A stretch of 22,159 nucleotides of DNA. It comes from Actinomycetota bacterium (GTDB lineage: Bacteria; Actinomycetota; Thermoleophilia; UBA2241). Below are positions 14,546-22,159 of the stretch, piece after piece (positions within the stretch are counted from its first letter, which is position 1; every line of letters begins with the position of its first letter). The notes beneath the pieces were generated by a model. That model did no database searches, was not told where the DNA came from, and was given only the letters and a program-made list of their open reading frames with translations. The stretch lies in assembly GCA_012719015.1 (NCBI GenBank), contig JAAYBE010000313.1, forward strand, positions 1-22,159, written 5' to 3'. Made by a program: the position numbers and the translations under genes.

Positions 14546-14832
14546 TACCTGCCCTCGAAGAACTCGATCTTGTCGCCGGGCGCGAGCTGCACGACGGCCT
14601 TCTTCCATGCCGAGGTGCGGCCGCGCGTGAACCCGCGGCGCTTCGGCTTCGGACGGACGTTCGCGGTGCTGACCCCGACCACGGTCACATCGAACAACTG
14701 CTGGACCGCCTGCGCGATCATGGTCTTGTGCGCGTCGGGATGCACCTCGAAGGTGTACCGGTTGTGGTCGATCTGGGCGTAGCTCTTCTCGCTGATGATC
14801 GGCCGGATGATGATCTTCTCTGCTTCAACCAT
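14545..14832 (-). CDS. rplW: 50S ribosomal protein L23
   Basis: L23 sits at the tunnel exit and binds trigger factor and SRP. The 95-residue product has the usual opening with IIIRPIISEKSYAQIDHNRY, TFEVHPDAHKTMIAQAVQQL and the RPKPKRRGFTRGRTSAWKKA loop. The ATG at 14832 lies 3 nt after the rplD stop. It is between rplD and rplB in the standard S10 order. Confidence 0.97.
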   Translation of the reverse strand: MVEAEKIIIRPIISEKSYAQIDHNRYTFEVHPDAHKTMIAQAVQQLFDVTVVGVSTANVRPKPKRRGFTRGRTSAWKKAVVQLAPGDKIEFFEGR

Positions 14833-14835
14833 GGG

Positions 14836-15810
14836 TCACGCCTCGTTCAGGGCGGTGAACGCCTTCTCGGTGAGGACCAGCGAGCGCGCACGCAGGACCT
14901 GCTCGGTGGACAGCGCGGCCACCTCCGACGCCTCGGCGTACGGCAGGTTGCGGACCGACTTGACCACCACCGGCTCGTCGTGCGTGACGACGAGCACCGG
15001 CGCGGCGCAGTCGAGGTTCACAAGGAACTGCTCCACGGCGTGCGTGCTGGGCTCGTCGAGTCGCAGGCCGGCGGCCACGAACACCCGGCCGTTGGCGGCC
15101 CGGTCGCTCAGAGCCATGGCGAGCGCCTTGCGGCCCACCTTCTTGTTGACTTTGAGCGTGTAAGCCCGCGGCTTGGGGCCGAACGTCGTGCCGCCGCCGG
15201 TGCGCAGCGGCGACTTGACACTGCCGGCACGAGCCCGGCCGGTGCCCTTCTGGCGGTACAGCTTGGCGGTGGACCCGCTGACCTCGCCGCGCGTCTTCGT
15301 CGACGCCGTTCCGGAACGACGCGCGGCCTGCTCGGCACGCACCACCAGATGCAGCGTGTCGACGTCCGCCGCGACCGCGAAGCGCGCCTCGGCGAGCTGG
15401 CGCGTCTCGACCTCCGCGCCGGCGGCATCGACGAACGTGGCCATGCCCGGAGCGCCGCGGCGCGGCTCGGGCGCGGCCTCGACGGCGGCCTTGCGCGCGG
15501 ACTTCCGCGGCTCGGGGACGTCGCTCGCCGGCGCGTCGGCCGCCGCGGCGGCCTTCTTCGGTGCGGCCTTCTTCGCGGTGGTCTTCGCGGCCGGCTTCTC
15601 GACTGCGGCCTTCTGCGGCTTCTTGACGGCCGGCTTCTTCGCGGCCGGCTTCTCCGCTGCGGCCTTCTCCGCCGCCGGCTTCTCGCCCGGCTCGGGCTCG
15701 GCGGCCGCGCTCTCGGGCGCCACCGGTGTCTCCGCCGCCGTGTCCACGCTCTCCTCGGGCTCGGCGGCCGCTTCGACGTCGGGCGTCTTCTTGATCTCGT
15801 CGGCGCTCAC
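14836..15810 (-). CDS. rplD: 50S ribosomal protein L4 with a 120-residue charged N-terminal extension
   Basis: L4 is an early 50S assembly protein whose loop lines the exit tunnel; in E. coli it also represses the S10 operon. The ordinary L4 body begins near Met123 (MATFVDAAGAEVE) and shows KLYRQKGTGRARAGSVKSPL, GGGTTFGPKPRAY and KVGRKALAMALSDRA. The first 122 residues are extra: about 1-45 acidic and Ala/Pro-rich, about 46-90 basic with repeats such as AAEKPAAKKPAVKKP, then a short mixed linker. The GTG start at 15810 overlaps the rplC stop (GTGA), and Met123 lacks a Shine-Dalgarno, so the long form is probably made. Total 324 residues against about 205-215 normally. Confidence 0.94.
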   Translation of the reverse strand: MSADEIKKTPDVEAAAEPEESVDTAAETPVAPESAAAEPEPGEKPAAEKAAAEKPAAKKPAVKKPQKAAVEKPAAKTTAKKAAPKKAAAAADAPASDVPEPRKSARKAAVEAAPEPRRGAPGMATFVDAAGAEVETRQLAEARFAVAADVDTLHLVVRAEQAARRSGTASTKTRGEVSGSTAKLYRQKGTGRARAGSVKSPLRTGGGTTFGPKPRAYTLKVNKKVGRKALAMALSDRAANGRVFVAAGLRLDEPSTHAVEQFLVNLDCAAPVLVVTHDEPVVVKSVRNLPYAEASEVAALSTEQVLRARSLVLTEKAFTALNEA

Positions 15811-16427
15811 TGTTCCCTACCCTTGATGACGACGACGGAGTCCTTGGCGCCCGGCACGGAGCCCTTGATGAGCAGCAGGTTGTTCTCCACGTCACGCCGG
15901 ACGATCCGGAGACCCTGCTGGGTGACGCGGCGCGCCCCCATGTGCCCCGCCATGCGCTTGCCCTTGAACACACGTGCGGGAGACGCGCTGGCGCCGACGG
16001 AACCCGGCTGGCGGATGTTGTGCGAACCGTGGGTCTCCAGGCCGCGACCGAACTTGTGTCGCTTGACGGTCCCCTGGAAGCCCTTGCCCTTGCTGATCCC
16101 GGCGACGCTGACCGACTGACCGTCCTCGAACGCCTCCACGGTCACCGTGTCGCCGACCTTGAGGTCGCCGAGGCCCTGGAACTCCACGAGATGGCGCATG
16201 CCGTGCTTGACGCCCGCCTTCTTGAGGTGGCCCAGCTCAGGCTTGCTGATGTGCTTGTCCTTGCACTCCTCGAACGCGAGCTGCACGGCCTCGTAGCCGT
16301 CGTCGTCGAGCGTGCGCACCTGGGTGACAGGGCACGGGCCGGCCTGCACGACGGTGACGGCGACCACGTTGCCGTCGTCGTCGAACAGCTGGGTCATGCC
16401 CATCTTCTTTCCGATGATACCGGTCAT
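15807..16427 (-). CDS. rplC: 50S ribosomal protein L3
   Basis: L3 is one of the first proteins to bind 23S rRNA, and a loop of it reaches the peptidyl-transferase centre. The 206-residue product begins MTGIIGKKMGMTQLFDDDGN and has GKGFQGTVKRHKFGRG, THGSHNIRQPGSVGASASPA and VFKGKRMAGHMGARRVT, all family hallmarks. The ATG at 16427 is 4 nt after rpsJ, and the stop overlaps the rplD GTG. Length is typical. Confidence 0.98.
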   Translation of the reverse strand: MTGIIGKKMGMTQLFDDDGNVVAVTVVQAGPCPVTQVRTLDDDGYEAVQLAFEECKDKHISKPELGHLKKAGVKHGMRHLVEFQGLGDLKVGDTVTVEAFEDGQSVSVAGISKGKGFQGTVKRHKFGRGLETHGSHNIRQPGSVGASASPARVFKGKRMAGHMGARRVTQQGLRIVRRDVENNLLLIKGSVPGAKDSVVVIKGREQ

Positions 16428-16431
16428 GGGT

Positions 16432-16740
16432 CTACAGCTTGATCTCGATGTGGACGCCTGCAGGCAGATCGAGACGCATCAGCTGGTCGACCGTCTTGGG
16501 GGTCGGCTGATGGATGTCGATGAGCCTCTTGTGGGTGCGGATCTCGAAGTGCTCGCGCGAGTCCTTGTCTTTGAACGGACTCTTGATGACGCAGTACACG
16601 TTCTTCTCCGTCGGGAGCGGCACGGGGCCAGAGATGGTCGCGCCACTGCGCTGCACGGTCTCGACGATGGACTGTGCGCTGCGGTCGATCAGCTCGTGAT
16701 CGTAAGACTTCAACCGTATGCGGATCTTCTGGTTCGCCAC
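16432..16740 (-). CDS. rpsJ: 30S ribosomal protein S10, GTG start
   Basis: S10 (NusE) is a small-subunit head protein that also pairs with NusB in antitermination and with NusG in transcription-translation coupling. The 102-residue product begins MANQKIRIRLKSYDHELIDR and includes RSGATISGPVPLPTEKNVYC and the ending PAGVHIEIKL. A GTG at 16740 gives the exact family length; an in-frame reading upstream crosses the intergenic hairpin and has no homology. It heads the S10 operon, 88 nt after tuf. Confidence 0.97.
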   Translation of the reverse strand: MANQKIRIRLKSYDHELIDRSAQSIVETVQRSGATISGPVPLPTEKNVYCVIKSPFKDKDSREHFEIRTHKRLIDIHQPTPKTVDQLMRLDLPAGVHIEIKL

Positions 16741-16768
16741 TCTCGCCTTCTCTGTGTCCTGTTCACGT

Positions 16769-16814
16769 GGCCGGGCGTGTCGCACATGCGGGCGCGCTGA
16801 CGACACGCCCGGCC
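16769..16814 (-). terminator. Long perfect hairpin between tuf and rpsJ
   Basis: GGCCGGGCGTGTCG (16769-16782) is the exact inverse complement of CGACACGCCCGGCC (16801-16814): a 14-bp stem with an 18-nt loop, beginning 14 nt after the tuf stop. No T-run follows on the minus strand. It fills half of the 88-nt spacer, and no promoter-like sequence is seen between it and rpsJ. It is either a U-less terminator or attenuator after tuf, or a processing or regulatory site before the S10 operon. Confidence 0.65.
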
Positions 16815-16828
16815 CACTCTGGTCCTTC

Positions 16829-18037
<1,209 letters not shown>

Positions 18038-18080
18038 GTCAGCTGCTCCTTTTCCCGAAACCCGGAGGTTGAGGTCGCAC

Positions 18081-18110
18081 AAAAAGCGGCGCGGCGGGCC
18101 TGCCGCACCG
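18081..18110 (-). terminator. Intrinsic-terminator-like hairpin between fusA and tuf
   Basis: On the minus strand CGGTGCGGC (18110-18102) pairs with GCCGCGCCG (18095-18087), 9 bp with one G-U, around the 6-nt loop AGGCCC; it is followed by C and then TTTTT (18085-18081). This is the only spacer hairpin in the window with a true T-run. It lies 60 nt after the fusA stop but downstream of the candidate tuf promoter, so it is either the fusA terminator or an attenuator in the tuf leader. Confidence 0.65.
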
Positions 18111-18119
18111 AAGGTCGGC

Positions 18120-18149
18120 AGTATACACCGCGCCGACCCGCCTGGGCAA
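18120..18149 (-). promoter_or_regulatory. tuf: Candidate tuf promoter
   Basis: TATACT (18120-18125, minus strand) is one base from the sigma-70 -10 consensus. TTGCCC (18144-18149) lies 18 bp upstream as a partial -35. The -10 is 82 nt before the tuf ATG, in the 132-nt fusA-tuf spacer. AT-rich hexamers are rare in this GC-rich window, which adds weight. Confidence 0.55.
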
Positions 18150-18169
18150 GCATGAAGAGGTCGCCGGAG

Positions 18170-20242
<2,073 letters not shown>

Positions 20243-20273
20243 GCTCTTCTCTGGTCTTCCTTCCACGCAGAAA

Positions 20274-20364
20274 GCCGCCGGAGCAGAGCGTCCGGGCGGG
20301 GCAGCGAATGAGCACCGCCCAGCGGCCCCTCACCGACGGGGGTCGGTGAAGGGCCTCCGGCGGC
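20274..20364 (-). other. Structured RNA region in the rpsG-fusA spacer (possible three-way junction)
   Basis: GCCGCCGGAG (20274-20283) is the exact inverse of CTCCGGCGGC (20355-20364), which abuts the rpsG stop. Inside lie a 14-bp stem with one G-U and a CCCC loop on the minus strand (20324-20337 with 20342-20355) and a 6-bp stem (20294-20299 with 20315-20320). The outer and 14-bp helices share base 20355. The outer helix is followed by TTT on the minus strand. It may be an attenuator, an mRNA-processing site or a binding site for a ribosomal protein. Confidence 0.55.
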
Positions 20365-20835
20365 TCACCAGCGGTAATGCGCGAAGGCCTTGTTGGCCTG
20401 TGCCATCCTGAAGATGTCGTCCTTCTTCTTGAACGCGCCACCCTGACCCGCGAGCGCGTCCAGCATCTCGGCGGCGAGACGCTCGGCCATCACCTTCTCG
20501 CGGCGGGTGCGGGAGAACCCCACCAGCCAGCGGATCGCGAGGGCGCGGGCGCGCCGGCCCGGGACCTCGACCGGCACCTGATAAGTGGCGCCGCCGACCC
20601 GGCGACTGCGCACCTCGAGATGCGGGGTCAGCGCCTGGATGGCGTCCTGCAGCACCTCGACCGGGTCGCGCCCAGTCTTCTCACGGATGATCTCGAGCGC
20701 GCCGTACACGATCTGCTCGGCGGTGCTCTTCTTGCCGTCGAGCAGGACCTTGTTGATCACCTGCGTGACGAGCTTGCTGTTGTACACGGGGTCCGGGAGG
20801 ACCTCCCGGCGCGTGACGGTGCCCCTGCGCGGCAT
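20365..20835 (-). CDS. rpsG: 30S ribosomal protein S7
   Basis: S7 is the primary binder that organises the head of the small subunit, near the mRNA exit; in E. coli it represses the str operon. The 156-residue product begins MPRRGTVTRREVLPDPVYNS and has NKVLLDGKKSTAEQIVYGAL, VRSRRVGGATYQVPVEV and the ending AHYRW. Length is exactly typical. The ATG at 20835 is 8 nt after rpsL. In E. coli the S7 target is the rpsL-rpsG spacer; here that spacer is only 8 nt, while the next one (rpsG-fusA) is highly structured. Confidence 0.98.
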   Translation of the reverse strand: MPRRGTVTRREVLPDPVYNSKLVTQVINKVLLDGKKSTAEQIVYGALEIIREKTGRDPVEVLQDAIQALTPHLEVRSRRVGGATYQVPVEVPGRRARALAIRWLVGFSRTRREKVMAERLAAEMLDALAGQGGAFKKKDDIFRMAQANKAFAHYRW

Positions 20836-20843
20836 GTCCTACC

Positions 20844-21215
20844 TCACCCCTTCGCCTTGGAGCCGTAGCGCGAGCGCGCCTTCTTGCGGTCGGCCACGCC
20901 GGAGGCGTCGAGAGAGCCGCGGATGACCTTGTAGCGCACGCCCGGCAGGTCCTTGACGCGGCCGCCGCGCACGAGCACCACGGAGTGCTCCTGGAGGTTG
21001 TGGCCGATGCCGGGGATGTACGTCGTGACCTCCATGCCGTTGACCAGCCGCACGCGGGCGACCTTGCGCAGGGCGGAGTTCGGCTTCTTGGGCGTCACCG
21101 TGTAGACGCGGGTGCACACGCCGCGTTTCTGCGGCGAGCCCTTGAGCGCCGGGGTCTTCGAATGTTTGGACTTGCTCTCACGCCCCTTGCGGACGAGCTG
21201 GCTGATGGTAGTCAT
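20844..21215 (-). CDS. rpsL: 30S ribosomal protein S12
   Basis: S12 is at the decoding centre and the subunit interface. The 123-residue product begins MTTISQLVRKGRESKSKHSK and has RGVCTRVYTVTPKKPNSALR, VRLVNGMEVTTYIPGIGHNL and VRGGRVKDLPGVRYKVIRG. Lys43, Lys44 and Lys88, the positions where substitutions give streptomycin resistance, are unaltered, so the sequence looks streptomycin-sensitive; Asp89 is the residue methylthiolated in some bacteria. The ATG at 21215 is the canonical start. It is the first gene of the str operon, after the rpoC terminator and a candidate promoter. Confidence 0.98.
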   Translation of the reverse strand: MTTISQLVRKGRESKSKHSKTPALKGSPQKRGVCTRVYTVTPKKPNSALRKVARVRLVNGMEVTTYIPGIGHNLQEHSVVLVRGGRVKDLPGVRYKVIRGSLDASGVADRKKARSRYGSKAKG

Positions 21216-21242
21216 CTGACCTCTCTGGTCTCTCCCGTGTCT

Positions 21243-21260
21243 GCCGCTGAGGACAGCGGC
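21243..21260 (-). other. Hairpin at the likely 5' end of the rpsL mRNA
   Basis: GCCGCTG (21243-21249) and CAGCGGC (21254-21260) form a 7-bp stem with a 4-nt loop. If the candidate promoter upstream is used, transcription would begin at or just before this stem, which could protect the 5' end or hold a regulatory contact. No T-run follows. Confidence 0.4.
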
Positions 21261-21265
21261 CACGT

Positions 21266-21294
21266 AGTCTAGCGAAACGGGGCTGCGGCCGCAA
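21266..21294 (-). promoter_or_regulatory. Candidate str-operon promoter upstream of rpsL
   Basis: On the minus strand TTGCGG (21289-21294) and TAGACT (21266-21271) are 17 bp apart, the optimal spacing, and the -10 lies 50 nt before the rpsL ATG. The -35 overlaps the distal arm of the rpoC terminator stem. Box matches are moderate, but the position between a terminator and a highly expressed operon supports the call. Confidence 0.5.
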
Positions 21295-21321
21295 CACGTG
21301 CCGCGTGCGGCCGCAGCCCCG
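21278..21321 (-). terminator. Terminator hairpin after rpoC
   Basis: CGGGGCTGCGGCCGCA (21278-21293) and TGCGGCCGCAGCCCCG (21306-21321) form a perfect 16-bp stem with a 12-nt loop, starting 25 nt after the rpoC stop. It is followed by only TTT on the minus strand. It separates the rpoBC unit from the str operon. Confidence 0.75.
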
Positions 21322-21346
21322 CGCTCTCTTCAGCGAGCGGCGGCGG

Positions 21347-22159
21347 TCACGCCGACTCCCCGTCGAAGGCGGCGCCGCCCACCTCGTCCTGGCCCCAGGC
21401 CGAGTCGCCGGTCATGAGACGGTCCGCCTCGGCCAGTGCCTGCGTGCGGCCGGCCGCGTGCACCTCGAGCTCGCGGTAACGGCGCAGGCCGGTGCCGGCG
21501 GGGATCAGCTTGCCGATGATGATGTTCTCCTTGAGCCCGGCGAGCGTGTCGACCTTGCCCTCGATGGCGGCGTCGGTCAGGACCTTGGTGGTCTCCTGGA
21601 ACGAGGCCGCGCTGAGGAAGCTCTCGGTGGCCAGTGACGCCTTGGTGATCCCGAGGATGATCTCCTCGGCCTCGGCAGGTTCACCGCCTTCGCCGACGAT
21701 GCGCTCGTTCTCCGCCGTGAACTGGTAGCGGTCCACGAGCTGGCCGGGGAGGAAGACGGTGTCGCCGGCCACCGTGACGCGGACCTTGCGCATCATGCGC
21801 CGCACGATGAGCTCGATGTGCTTGTCGTTGATCTCGACGCCCTGCGAGCGGTACACCTCCTGCACCTCGTTGACGAGGTACTTCTCGGTGGCCGTGGCTC
21901 CGGCGTGCTTGAGCAGGTCGGCCGGATACAGCGAGCCGGGCGAGAGCTGCGCGCCCTCTTCGACCCAGTCCCCGTCCTCGACGAGCACATGGGTGCGGCG
22001 AGCGGCGAACACATACTCCTTGGCTGCTCCTTCTTCGGGCGTGATCGTGACCTTGCAGCCCCGCTCGGTGTCCTCTATGTCCACTCGACCGGCCACCTCG
22101 GCGATGCGCGCCACGCCCTTCGGCTTGCGCGCCTCGAAGAGCTCCACGACGCGCGGCAG
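21347..22159 (-). CDS. rpoC: DNA-directed RNA polymerase beta-prime subunit, C-terminal 270 residues
   Basis: Beta-prime contributes the catalytic Mg site, clamp and jaw of RNA polymerase; only the C-terminal end is inside the window, the N-terminal part lying beyond 22159. The visible part starts LPRVVELFEARKPKG, typical of the region after the jaw, and includes the signature VYRSQGVEINDKHIELIVRR and MMRKV, then GITKASLATESFLSAASFQE and TTKVLTDAAIEGKVD, which form the trigger-loop-distal clamp-base segment, and IIIGKLIPAGTGL. A short variable Asp/Glu/Gly-rich tail ends the protein. Identity is certain; length of the complete protein cannot be judged here. Confidence 0.98.
   Translation of the reverse strand: MPRVVELFEARKPKGVARIAEVAGRVDIEDTERGCKVTITPEEGAAKEYVFAARRTHVLVEDGDWVEEGAQLSPGSLYPADLLKHAGATATEKYLVNEVQEVYRSQGVEINDKHIELIVRRMMRKVRVTVAGDTVFLPGQLVDRYQFTAENERIVGEGGEPAEAEEIILGITKASLATESFLSAASFQETTKVLTDAAIEGKVDTLAGLKENIIIGKLIPAGTGLRRYRELEVHAAGRTQALAEADRLMTGDSAWGQDEVGGAAFDGESA

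Noticed and set aside
15444..15444. Met123 of L4 as the true start
   Set aside because: It has no Shine-Dalgarno, whereas the upstream GTG is coupled to the rplC stop and the whole 122-codon extension is open with composition matching the S17 tail.
14728..16119. A 463-codon plus-strand open frame opposite rplD and rplC, with Gly/Leu/Arg repeats
   Set aside because: The repeats are the reverse complement of the Ala/Lys repeats in the L4 extension. There is no independent evidence of a gene.

Overview
The window is one continuous, same-strand block of translation and transcription genes from a GC-rich bacterium. Everything is read on the minus strand, so the biological order runs from high to low coordinates. 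Gene content and order (rpoC, rpsL-rpsG-fusA-tuf, then the complete S10, spc and alpha operons, then an ECF-transporter ATPase) are the classic bacterial arrangement. High G+C, frequent GTG and TTG starts, zinc-ribbon S14, S4 and L36, L30 in the spc operon, lysine/alanine-rich extensions on ribosomal proteins and a candidate leaderless gene suggest a member of the Actinomycetota, perhaps a deep-branching class such as Coriobacteriia or Thermoleophilia. This placement is inference; no 16S rRNA gene is present.

Layout in transcription order. 22159-21347: C-terminal part of rpoC, followed by a 16-bp-stem hairpin terminator. 21294-16829: the str operon (rpsL, rpsG, fusA, tuf), with a candidate promoter before rpsL, a structured rpsG-fusA spacer and a second candidate promoter plus an intrinsic-terminator-like hairpin before tuf. 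16740-11031: S10 operon (rpsJ, rplC, rplD, rplW, rplB, rpsS, rplV, rpsC, rplP, rpmC, rpsQ), separated from tuf by a 14-bp perfect hairpin. 11009-4235: spc operon (rplN, rplX, rplE, rpsN, rpsH, rplF, rplR, rpsE, rpmD, rplO, secY, adk, map). 4176-924: infA, rpmJ, rpsM, rpsK, rpsD, rpoA, rplQ with their own candidate promoter. A 12-bp hairpin then closes the block. 768-1: N-terminal 256 residues of an EcfA-type ABC ATPase with a candidate leaderless promoter.

Together the genes make both ribosomal subunits, the elongation factors EF-G and EF-Tu, initiation factor IF-1, RNA polymerase alpha and beta-prime, the SecY channel, adenylate kinase and methionine aminopeptidase. Genes are densely packed, with many 1-nt TGATG/TAATG or 4-nt GTGA stop/start overlaps that imply translational coupling.

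No wholly new system (CRISPR, mobile element, unknown operon) is visible. The points that deserve a second look are: low-complexity extensions on S17 (N-terminal), L4 (N-terminal) and S3 (C-terminal); a four-cysteine insert in EF-Tu; a Gln in place of the H-loop His in the ECF ATPase; and a set of strongly structured intergenic regions in which terminator-like hairpins sit next to or overlap promoter-like sequences. No gene-free stretch exceeds 300 bases.
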